From contig NC_092338.1 of NCBI RefSeq assembly GCF_046630445.1, positions 207,721,501 through 207,785,500 on the forward strand: DNA of 64,000 bases, given 5' to 3'. This DNA is from Rutidosis leptorrhynchoides (lineage: Eukaryota; Streptophyta; Magnoliopsida; Asterales; Asteraceae). Below are positions 52,001 through 61,400 of the stretch, in pieces. A program made the position numbers and the translations under genes. Position 1 is the first letter of the stretch; every line of letters starts with the position of its first letter. The notes under the pieces are model-generated. The model saw only the letters and a program-made list of their open reading frames with translations, was not told where the DNA came from and searched no databases.

Positions 52001-52299
52001 CTAATATGCAAGATGTAGTTAAAAAAGAAATTATTAAACTACTAGACGCAGGTCTAATTTATCCAATTTCTGATAGTCCATGGGTAAGCCCAGTTCAATG
52101 CGTACCTAAGAAGGGTGGCATGACTGTCATTACAAATGAAAAAAATGAGCTTATTCCTACTAGGACTGTAACAGGATGGCGTGTATGTATTGATTATAGA
52201 AAATTAAATGACGCCACCAGAAAAGATTATAGAAAATTAAAATTAAAATTAAAATTAAAAATCCCTTACCTTTCATTGATCAAATGTTGGAAAGGCTAG
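49057..52299 (+). CDS. Element C gag-protease-RT (Athila-like), N-terminal frame
   Basis: Starts at ATG 49,057. Residues 1-120 form a Ser/Pro-rich leader. The gag domain (about 135-310) includes FLKQFFPASKAVRLQGEIV. A knuckle CGQCGGPHLTKDC (370-382) is followed by an Asn/Gln-rich linker. The protease reads DLGAS (703-707) instead of DTG, which is typical of Athila, then VPLILGRPFLNT. RT begins with MYVQRQRRLNPNMQDVVKKE. The frame is lost near 52,230-52,290 because a repeat of AAAATT units and a second copy of GATTATAGAAAATTAAA (52,193-52,209 and 52,225-52,241) replace the normal sequence. RT continues in another frame from 52,284. Nonfunctional as a polyprotein. Confidence 0.9.
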   Translation: MHRARRSPPFVRSPPVTRSRHLANITAVDFSLESSSSRPSTPVQISNNPFFEPDFTIENPENIQGRFIDPEPLNFPPEPTIIQTEIVKERTIKSESSSDSDSTNSIMENLEPLSMEDRMRAKRTGQGHAITHPDINAPDYEIKGQILHMVTNQCQFSGAPKEDPNEHLRTFNRICTLFKIREVEDEQIYLMLFPWTLKGEAKDWLESLPEGAIDTWDVLVEKFLKQFFPASKAVRLQGEIVTFTQKPNETLYEAWTRFGKLLRGCPQHGLDTCQIVQIFYQGYDITTRKDIDIAAGGSIMKKIETDAYKIIDNTTSHSHEWHQEKDIVRSSKAARAESSHDLDSISAKIDAVERQMEKMTKYIHSIRISCGQCGGPHLTKDCLSIELTMEQRENISYINQRPGNNYQNNYQPPRPIYNQNQNYNRNIPYNNQQGPSNQQVSNNTYNQQRPNFQNKPPQPDDKKPNLEDMMTKLVETQTQFFTSQKQTNEQNAQAFRNQQASIQNLEQEVSNLARLIGERKPGSLPSDTNANSRNETAKAITTRSGTTVKPPEIPVTSDEAIPTPQEPQPDQDKEKEPVVEKVNEDNTVKDKPYAKPYQPPLPYPSKMKKEKLKAEQSKFLDMFKQINVNLPFIDVISGMPRYAKFLKDLISNRKKMEELLAVTMNANCSAVLLNKIPEKLSDLGSFTIPCFLGSLSSIEALADLGASINLMPFSLYTKLDLGELKPTRISIQLADQSIKYPRGIMKNMLVKVGTLVFPVDFVVLDMEEDSQVPLILGRPFLNTAKAMIDVFDKKLTLSIEDESVTFSVDRAMQQPQSADDTCYYIQTIDSHAESLEEFPELQGTGECSLGEGNEPINEAEILATLIANGYEPTTEEIQMLKEEDRYRYKSSIEEPPKLELKPLPNHLEYAYLHGESELPVIISSSLTENEKSQFISVLKAHKPAIAWKIHDIKGISPSYCTHKILMEGGHKMYVQRQRRLNPNMQDVVKKEIIKLLDAGLIYPISDSPWVSPVQCVPKKGGMTVITNEKNELIPTRTVTGWRVCIDYRKLNDATRKDYRKLKLKLKLKIPYLSLIKCWKG

Positions 52300-53025
52300 T
52301 CGGAAATAGTTACTATTGTTTTCTAGATGGATTTTTCGGATATTTTCAAATTCCAATAGCACCCGAAGATCAAGAAAAAACCACATTCACGTGCCCTTAT
52401 GGTACTTTTGCTTACAAACGCATGCCATTTGGACTTTGCAACGCCCCTGCAACCTTTCAAAGGTGCATGATGGCGATTTTTCACGACATGATAGAAGAAT
52501 GCATGGAAGTTTTCATGGATGACTTTTCAGTCTTCGGTGATACATTTGAATCATGTCTAGTTAATCTGGAACGAATGCTTATTAGATGCGAACAATCAAA
52601 TCTAGTACTTAATTGGGAGAAATGCCATTTTATGGTTAAAGAAGGCATCGTTCTTGGACATAAAATTTCAAAAGAAGGAATTGAAGTGGATAGAGCTAAA
52701 GTAGATGTAATTGCTAAACTTCCACATCCCACCAATGTTAGAGGAGTTAGGATTTTTCTAGGGCATGCCGGTTTTTACCGACGTTTCATAAAAGATTTTT
52801 CTAAAATTGCCACTCCTATGAATAAACTCCTAGAAAAGGATGCTCCATTCATCTTTTCAGATGAATGTATCAAATCTTTTAATATTCTTAAAGAGAAACT
52901 CACTAATGCGCCGATCATGATAACACCAAATTGAAATCTACCGTTTGAACTAATGTGCGATGCAAGTGATTTTGCAATGGGAGCTGTTTTAGGACAAAGG
53001 ATTGAAAAACGATTTCAACCTATAT
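52284..53025 (+). pseudogene. Element C RT continuation, stop and truncation by element D
   Basis: After the frameshift: FGLCNAPATFQRCM, then the catalytic FMDD (52,512-52,523), GHAGFYRRFIKDFSKIATP and NAPIM. A TGA at 52,932-52,934 stands where Trp is expected before NLPFELMCDASD, the start of RNase H. The sequence is cut at 53,025 by LTR D within RNase H; integrase and the 3' LTR should lie right of D. Confidence 0.85.
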
Positions 53026-56000
53026 TGTAGTGACCCGAACTTTTCCATGTTTATATATATTAATTGAGATTGATATTTACATGATTAAATGTTTCCAACA
53101 TGTTAAGCAATCAAACTTGTTAAGACTTGATTAATTGAAATATGTTTAATATAGACAATTGACCACCCAAGTTGACCGGTGATTCACGAACGTTAAAACT
53201 TGTAAAAACTATACGATGACATATATATGGTTATATATATAGTTAACATGTTTTTATTATAAGTATGTATCTCATTAGGTATTTTAACAATGAGTTATAT
53301 ACATAAAAATGAGACTATTAATTTAAGAAACTCGAAAATGATATATATAACGATTATCGTTATAACAACGTCTTACTAGGTACATATGAATCATATTAAG
53401 ATATTGATACACTTGGTTAATTATGTTAAATGATAAGTAAATATATTATTAAGTGTATTAACAATGAAATACATATGTAAAAATAAGACTACTAACTTAA
53501 TGATTTCGAAACGAGACATATATGTAACGATTATCGTTGTAACGACATTTAACTGTATATACATCATACTGAGATATATTATATATCATAATATCATGAT
53601 AATATAACAATTTAACATCTCATTTGTTATAATAAACAATGGGTTAACAACATTCAACAAGATCATTAACCTAAAGGTTTCAAAACAACATTTACATGTA
53701 ACGACTAACGATGACTTAACGACTCAGTTAAAATGTATATACATGTAGTGTTTTAATATGTATTCATACACTTTTGAAAGACTTCAAGACACTTATCAAA
53801 ATACTTCTACTTAACAAAAATGCTTACAATTACATCCTCATTCAGTTTCATCAACAATTCTACTCGTATGCACCCGTATTCGTACTCGTACAATACACAG
53901 CTTTTAGATGTATGTACTATTGGTATATACACTCCAATGATCAGCTCTTAGCAGCCCATGTGAGTCACCTAACACATGTGAGAACCATCATTTGGCAACT
54001 AGCATGAAATATTTTATAAAATTACAAAAATATGAGTAATCATTCATGACTTATTTACATGAAAACAAAATTACATATCCTTTATATGTAATCCATACAC
54101 CAACGACCAAAAACACCTACAAACACTTTAATTCTTCAATTTTCTTCATCTAATTGATCTCTCTCAAGTTCTATCTTCAAGTTCTAAGTGTTCTTCATAT
54201 ATTTTACAAGTTCTAGTTACATAAAATCAAGAATACTTTCAAGTTTGCTAGCTCACTTCCAATCTTGTAAGGTGATCATCCAACCTCAAGAAATCTTTGT
54301 TTATTACAGTAGGTTATCATTCTAATACAAGGTAATAATCATATTCAAACTTTGGTTCAATTTCTATAACTATAACAATCTTATTTCAAGTGATGATCTT
54401 ACTTGAACTTGTTTTCGTGTCATGATTCTGCTTCAAGAACTTCGAGCCATCCAAGGATCCGTTGAAGCTAGATCCATTTTTCTCTTTTCCAGTAGGTTTA
54501 TCCAAGGAACTTAAGGTAGTAATGATGTTCATAACATCATTCAATTCATACATATAAAGCTATCCTATTCGAAGGTTTAAACTCGTAATCACTAGAACAT
54601 AGTTTAGTTAATTCTAAACTTGTTCGCAAACAAAAGTTAATCCTTCTAACTTGACTTTTAAAATTAACTACACACATGTTCTTTATCTATATGATATGCT
54701 AACTTAATTATTTAAAACCTGAAAACACGAAAAACACCGTAAAACCGGATTTACGCCGTCGTAGTAACACCGCGGGCTGTTTTGGGTTAGTTAATTAAAA
54801 ACTATGATAAACTTTGATTTTAAAGTTGTTATTCTGAGAAAATGATTTTTATTATGAACATGAAACTATATCCAAAAATTATGATTAAACTCAAAGTGGA
54901 AGTATGTTTTCTAAAATGGTCATCTAGACGTCGTTCTTTCGACTGAAATGACTACCTTTACAAAAATGACTTCTAACTTATTTTTCTGACTATAAACCTA
55001 TACTTTTCTGTTTAGATTCATAAAATAGAGTTCAATATGAAACCATAGCAATTTGATTCACTCAAAACGGATTTAAAATGAAGAAGTTATGGGTAAAACA
55101 AGATTGGATAATTTTTCTCATTTTAGCTACGTGAAAATTGGTAACAAATCTATTCCAACCATAACTTAATCAACTTGTATTGTATATTATGTAATCTTGA
55201 GATACCATAGACACGTATACAATGTTTCGACCTATCATGTCGACACATCTATATATATTTCGGAACAACCATAGACACTCTATATGTGAATGTTGGAGTT
55301 AGCTATACAGGGTTGAGGTTGATTCCAAAATATATATAGTTTGAGTTGTGATCAATACTGAGATACGTATACACTGGGTCGTGGATTGATTCAAGATAAT
55401 ATTTATCGATTTATTTCTGTACATCTAACTGTGGACAACTAGTTGTAGGTTACTAACGAGGACAGCTGACTTAATAAACTTAAAACATCAAAATATATTA
55501 AAAGTGTTGTAAATATATTTTGAACATACTTTGATATATATGTATATATTGTTATAGGTTCGTGAATCAACCAGTGGCCAAGTCTTACTTCCCGACGAAG
55601 TAACAATCTGTGAAAGTGAGTTATAGTCCCACTTTTAAAATCTAATATTTTTGGGATGAGAATACATGCAGGTTTTATAAATGATTTACAAAATAGACAC
55701 AAGTACGTGAAACTACATTCTATGGTTGAATTATCGAAATCGAATATGCCCCTTTTTATTAAGTCTGGTAATCTAAGAATTAGGGAACAGACACCCTAAT
55801 TGACGCGAATCCTAAAGATAGATCTATTGGGCCTAACAAACCCCATCCAAAGAACCGGATGCTTTGGTACTTCGAAATTTATATCATATCCGAAGGGTGT
55901 CCCGGAATGATGGGGATATTCTTATATATGCATCTTGTTAATGTCGGTTACCAGGTGTTCACCATATGAATGATTTTTATCTCTATGTATGGGATGTGTA

Positions 56001-56450
56001 TTGAAATATGAAATCTTGTGGTCTATTATTATGATTTGATATATATATGTTAAACCTATAACTCACCAACATTTTTGTTGACGTTTTAAGCATGTTTATT
56101 CTCAGGTGATTATTAAGAGCTTCCGCTGTCGCATACTTAAATAAGGACGAGATTTGGAGTCCATACTTGTATGATATTGTGTAAAAACTGCATTCAAGAA
56201 ACTTATTTTGTTGTAACATATTTGTATTGTAAACCATTATGTAATGGTCGTGTGTAAACAGGATATTTTAGATTATCATTATTTGATAATCTACGTAAAG
56301 CTTTTTAAAACCTTTTTCTATGAAATAAAGGTTATGGTTTGTTTTAAAAATGAATGCAGTCTTTGAAAAACGTCTCATATAGAGGTCAAAACCTCGCAAC
56401 GAAATCAATTAATATGGAACGTTTTTAATCAATAAGAACGGGACATTTCA
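53026..56450 (+). repeat. 5' LTR of element D
   Basis: TGTAGTGACCCG...GGGACATTTCA, 3,425 bp. It differs from the visible 954 bp of the 3' LTR at only about five positions by eye, so the insertion is recent. CTCGTATG, CCGTATTCG and TACTCGTAC repeats at 53,861-53,895 precede the TATATAC core at 53,923-53,930. Conserved 3' block from 55,555: GATAGATCTATT near 55,818; CAAC/GTTG stem-loop at 56,067-56,080; ATTCTCAGGTG; GAGGT/ACCTC hairpin near 56,384. Confidence 0.92.
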
Positions 56451-56452
56451 GT

Positions 56453-56465
56453 TGGTATCCGAGCG
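56453..56465 (+). other. Primer-binding site of element D
   Basis: TGGTATCCGAGCG, as in B, one mismatch from the initiator-Met tRNA PBS. Confidence 0.8.
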
Positions 56466-56659
56466 TTGGTCTTAGAGAACCAGAAAATTTGCATTAGTGT
56501 GTCTTATCGAGTTTGTTAGGATGCATTAGTGATTCTGGACTTCGACCGTGTTTTCTTTAAAAATGATTGCTTAACATTTTTGTTGGAAACTATATATTTT
56601 TAACATATGAATATTATGTGATATATTAATCTCTTAACGTGTTTGATATTATGTGATAG

Positions 56660-57274
56660 ATGTCTACCTCTAGAACAAGTCCCTTTGACTCACCTAATAA
56701 TAATGAAGAGTCAAATGTAAATTGGAATGATTCGTGGACTGATTCACCAGTTCCCGAAGAGGAACCGAAAGAAGAGTCGGAACCGGAAGAAGAATCGGAA
56801 CCGGACGAAGAATCGGAACCGGAAGAAGAATCGGAACCGGTGGGGGAAATAATAAAACGGTTAAGTAAAAGAGAATCCTCAACCAACCGACCAAGGTTAA
56901 TTATGGTCAATGGTGTTTCCACCAAGGAAGCAAAATATTGGGAGGATTACCAATTCTCCGATGAATCAGATTCCGACGAGAATTCCAATGATGTTATAGA
57001 AATTACCCCAACTGAATTTAAAAAGGCAAAAGAAAATAATAAGGGAAAGGGCATAAAAATAGAGAAATCTAATTCCAACCCCGATGAACTTTATATGTTT
57101 CGTCAACCCCCGAAGTTCTTAAGTTGTAACAATGACCCGGGAACCTCTAAACCACCAGGTTTTTCTAAACCAATGTGGACAACGACGGCTCGTATTAGGG
57201 GAACATCATATATCCCTAGAAACTTGGCAAAACGAACCAAAACTGAAGAAGAAGAAACGAGCGAGTCAGAATAA
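56660..57274 (+). CDS. ORF1 of element D: acidic repeat protein, unknown function
   Basis: 204 codons: MSTSRTSPFDSPNNNEESN, then about four SEPEEE hexapeptides (18-bp units, 56,775-56,840). Next come NGVSTKEAKYWEDYQFSDE, an acidic run (SDSDENSNDVIEI) and a Lys patch (KAKENNKGKGIK). PPGFSKPMWTTTARIRGTS and a basic end RNLAKRTK close the protein. The full C-terminus is present, unlike B. The repeat unit is 6 residues here and in A but 5 in B. It lies 138 bp upstream of the F-box ORF. No recognised domain; the charged two-part layout could suit nucleic acid or chromatin binding, which is inference only. Confidence 0.65.
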   Translation: MSTSRTSPFDSPNNNEESNVNWNDSWTDSPVPEEEPKEESEPEEESEPDEESEPEEESEPVGEIIKRLSKRESSTNRPRLIMVNGVSTKEAKYWEDYQFSDESDSDENSNDVIEITPTEFKKAKENNKGKGIKIEKSNSNPDELYMFRQPPKFLSCNNDPGTSKPPGFSKPMWTTTARIRGTSYIPRNLAKRTKTEEEETSESE

Positions 57275-57385
57275 GATAGTTGTATTCGTGTGGTGTAATA
57301 TATGTAATATAGTGTTCTTATGCTTTATGATATATGTAAAAATTGCTTGTATTAATAAGTATTTTTTTTATGAATCTAACTCTTG

Positions 57386-57398
57386 TCTATTTTACAGT
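57386..57398 (+). promoter_or_regulatory. Splice-acceptor-like site before the F-box ORF
   Basis: A pyrimidine-rich stretch ending TCTATTTTACAG lies about 14 nt before the F-box ATG and is conserved in B (ATTTTACAG ending 29,479). It fits a plant 3' splice site, so the F-box may be expressed from a spliced mRNA. Confidence 0.45.
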
Positions 57399-57411
57399 TT
57401 AAAAACACAAA

Positions 57412-58095
57412 ATGGATAGACAACCCAATATTTTAAGAGACCTACCAGGAGACATGATTGATGAAATCTTGTCTAGAGTCGGCCAGAATTCCTCGCCACA
57501 ACTATTTAAGGCGAGATCAGTTTGTAAGACATTCGAAGAACGTTCCAAGAATGTCTTGGTTTATAAGAGACTTTCGTTTGAAAGATGGGGGATATCACAT
57601 TGGGAAACCCATAAGTTACGATGTGTTTACTTTGACGCATATATTGTGGGGAACCCAAATGCTATTTTACGCAACGGGTTAAGAAATTATTTTGACTCAA
57701 TATATCCGAATATTGGACTTCGTGATTTAGAAAAAGCGGCTAACATGCAACATAAAGAAGCATGTTATGCTTACGGATTAGTAATGTTCGCTTCTCACCA
57801 AAGTGAGAACAAGAACATCGGGCTACAACTATTAAACAAAACGTTTCCACAAGTGACGGAGTCGGTAATTGGGGTAAGAAATGAGGTTTTTAGATTATTA
57901 CGGGACTGTTGGACATTACGTAACCCTCATCCCTTTGACGACGTTACAACACGCTGTCTTATAAACGGCCATAACGGTTATGTTGCACAAGACCAAGGAT
58001 GGGAAGTAGTCCTAGTAAAACCGGAATGCATGACTTATTTCTGGACGTATGAATTACGTGTCTTTATTGCCTTTGCTGAACGACTTGTGTACTAG
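57412..58095 (+). CDS. F-box protein carried by element D
   Basis: 227 codons from ATG 57,412. Residues about 5-50 form an F-box (PNILRDLPGDMIDEILSRVG ... FEERSKNVLVYKRLSF), the SKP1-binding module of SCF ubiquitin ligases. Residues about 80-145 are Sel1/TPR-like (GNPNAILRNGLRNYF; DLEKAANMQHKEACYAYGL). The tail reads CWTLRNPHPF ... CMTYFWTYELRVFIAF, a tail layout like plant At2g35280-type F-box proteins, with one Cys of the CxxC seen in B changed to Tyr. It sits between ORF1 and gag inside a retrotransposon, in the same strand and order as in B. Frame intact; substrate unknown. It is absent from the related element A. Confidence 0.85.
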   Translation: MDRQPNILRDLPGDMIDEILSRVGQNSSPQLFKARSVCKTFEERSKNVLVYKRLSFERWGISHWETHKLRCVYFDAYIVGNPNAILRNGLRNYFDSIYPNIGLRDLEKAANMQHKEACYAYGLVMFASHQSENKNIGLQLLNKTFPQVTESVIGVRNEVFRLLRDCWTLRNPHPFDDVTTRCLINGHNGYVAQDQGWEVVLVKPECMTYFWTYELRVFIAFAERLVY

Positions 58096-58436
58096 CTAGA
58101 ATTATCTTCACAACTATCTTGTATCAAAGTTATTGTGTGCTATATTTCAAGCTTTATGTAAAATAAGCGGTATTGTAAGTTTGTAAAATATTGTATAAAA
58201 GTTTGAACGCGAAATATTATTATAATCAGTTTTTCATATAGAATTGTAGTAGTTGAATTGTATATTAGCTACTAAGTATGAACTTAACGGGTAGGTACTA
58301 CCCGAATTTAAACTTATAAAACGCTAATATGAAGAAAAAGCTTTTATAAATGAGTTCATATTATGCTACGAAATACTATTAACTACTCTTAATATTCTGT
58401 ATGATTAACTTGTTCCATTTGACTATTTTGAAGGAA
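58096..58436 (+). promoter_or_regulatory. D leader before gag, with internal PPT copy
   Basis: TTAACGGGTAGGTACT at 58,284-58,299 is identical to the PPT/LTR junction at 63,032-63,047. It is followed by ACCCGAA, which also resembles the LTR start GTGACCCGAAC. About 140 bp before the gag ATG. Confidence 0.7.
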
Positions 58437-61400
58437 ATGGCACCGACTACTCGACACACCGTGAATATGAATGAAGAGGAATTCCGTACTTTTCTAGCTT
58501 CAAACATAGCCGCAGTACAGGCTGCGCTACATACCAACAATAACCTTGGATCTAGCAGTATAGGAAATCGTGTAGGATGCACCTACAAAGAATTCACTGC
58601 CTGCAAACCTTTGGAATTTGATGGAACCGAAGGACCGATCGGATTGAAACGGTGGACCGAGAAGGTCGAATCGGTGTTTGCCATAAGTAAGTGTACTGAA
58701 GAGGACAAAGTGAAGTACGCTACGCATACCATCACAGGTTCTGCGTTAACATGGTGGAATACCTATCTAGAGCAAGTGGGACAAGACGATGCGTACGCAC
58801 TACCGTGGTCAGCATTCAAGCACTTGATGAACGAGAAGTACCGTCCCAGAACCGAGGTCAATAAGCTCAAGACAGAACTTAGAGGGTTACGAACCCAAGG
58901 ATTTGATATTACCACGTACGAAAGACGATTCACAGAATTGTGCCTATTGTGTCCGGGAGCATTCGAAGATGAGGAAGAGAAGATCGACGCATTTGTGAAA
59001 GGATTACCGGAAAGAATCCAAGAAGATATAAGTTCACACGAGCCCGCCTCTATACAACAGGCATGTAGAATGGCTCACAAACTAGTGAACCAGATTGAAG
59101 AAAGAATTAAAGAACAGACTGCTGAAGAGGCCAATGTGAAGCAAGTCAAAAGAAAGTGGGAGGAAAACGGTGATAAGAATCACCAATACAACAACAGCAG
59201 CAATTACAACAATAATCGCAACAATTATCCCAACAATCGCAACATCAATCGCAACTACAACAAACGGCCCAACAATAACAACAACAACAGCAACAGCAAC
59301 TACAACAATCATCCCAACAACAATAATAACCGCAACAACAACAACAATCAGAAGCAGCTATGCCAAAGGTGTGAAAAGTATCACTCGGGGTTCTGCACCA
59401 AATTTTGCAAAAAGTGTAAAAGAAATGGTCATAGCGCGGCGAAGTGTGAGGTCTACGGACCAGGGGTTAATAGAACGAAAGGAACAAATGGTGTCGGAAC
59501 GAGTAATGGCGGAGCAAGTAGTGTCGGAGCAAGTTATGCCAATGTAGTTTGTTATAAATGTGGAAAACCGGGCCACATTATTAGAAATTGCCCGAACCAG
59601 GAGAACACGAATGGACAAGGCCGCGGAAGAGTTTTCAATATTAATGCGGCAGAGGCACAGGAAGACCCGGAGCTTATTACGGGTACGTTTCTTATTGACA
59701 ATAAATCTGCTTACGTTTTATTTGATTCGGGTGCGGATAGAAGCTATATGAGTAGAGATTTTTGTGCTAAATTAAGTTGTCCATTGACGCCTTTGGATAG
59801 TAAATTTTTACTCGAATTAGTAAATGGTAAATTAATTTCAGCAGATAATATATGTCGGAATCGAGAAATTAAACTGGTTAGCGAAACATTTAAGATTGAT
59901 TTGATACCAGTAGAGTTAGGGAGTTTTGATGTGATAATCGGTATGGACTGGTTGAAAGAAGTGAAAGCAGAGATCGTCTGTTACAAAAATGCAATTCGCA
60001 TTATACGAGAAAAAGGAAAACCCTTAATGGTGTACGGAGAAAAGGGCAACACGAAGCTACATCTTATTAGTAATTTGAAGGCACAAAAACTAATAAGAAA
60101 AGGTTGCTATGTTGTTCTAGCACACGTCGAGAAAGTACAAACTGAAGAAAAGAGCATCAATGATGTTCCCATTGCAAAAGAATTTCCCGATGTATTTCCG
60201 AAAGAATTACCGGGATTACCCCCACATCGATCCGTTGAATTTCAAATAGATCTTGTACCAGGAGCTGCACCAATAGCTCGTGCTCCTTACAGACTCGCAC
60301 CCAGCGAGATGAAAGAACTGCAAAGCCAATTACAAGAACTTTTAGAGCGTGGTTTCATTCGACCAAGCACATCACCGTGGGGAGCTCCTGTTTTGTTTGT
60401 CAAGAAGAAAGATGGTACATTCAGGTTATGTATCGACTACCGAGAGTTGAACAAACTTACCATCAAGAACCGCTACCCACTACCGAGAATCGACGACTTA
60501 TTTGATCAACTACAAGGCTCGTCTGTTTATTCAAAGATTGACTTACGTTCTGGGTATCATCAAATGCGGGTGAAAGAAGATGATATTCCAAAGACTGCTT
60601 TCAGAACACGTTACGGTCATTACGAGTTTATGGTCATGCCGTTTGGTTTAACTAATGCACCAGCTGTGTTCATGGACCTTATGAACCGAGTGTGTGGACC
60701 ATACCTTGACAAGTTTGTCATTGTTTTCATTGATGACATACTTATTTACTCAAAGAATGACCAAGAACACGGTGAACATTTGAGAAAGGTGTTAGAAGTA
60801 TTGAGGAAAGAAGAATTGTACGCTAAGTTTTCAAAGTGTGCATTTTGGTTGGAAGAAGTTCAATTTCTCGGTCACATAGTGAACAAAGAAGGTATTAAGG
60901 TTGATCCGGCAAAGATAGAAACTGTTGAAAAGTGGGAAACCCCGAAAACTCCGAAACACATACGCCAGTTTTTAGGACTAGCTGGTTACTACAGAAGGTT
61001 CATCCAAGACTTTTCCAGAATAGCAAAACCCTTGACTGCATTAACGCATAAAGGGAAGAAATTTGAATGGAATGATGAACAAGAGAAAGCATTTCAGTTA
61101 TTGAAGAAAAAGCTAACTACGGCACCTATATTGTCATTGCCTGAAGGGAATGATGATTTTGTGATTTATTGTGACGCATCAAAGCAAGGTCTCGGTTGTG
61201 TATTAATGCAACGAACGAAGGTGATTGCTTATGCGTCTAGACAATTGAAGATTCACGAACAAAATTATACGATGCATGATTTGGAATTAGGCGCGGTTGT
61301 TTTTGCATTAAAGACTTGGAGGCACTACTTATATGGGGTCAAAAGTATTATATATACCGACCACAAAAGTCTTCAACACATATTTAATCTGAAACAACTG

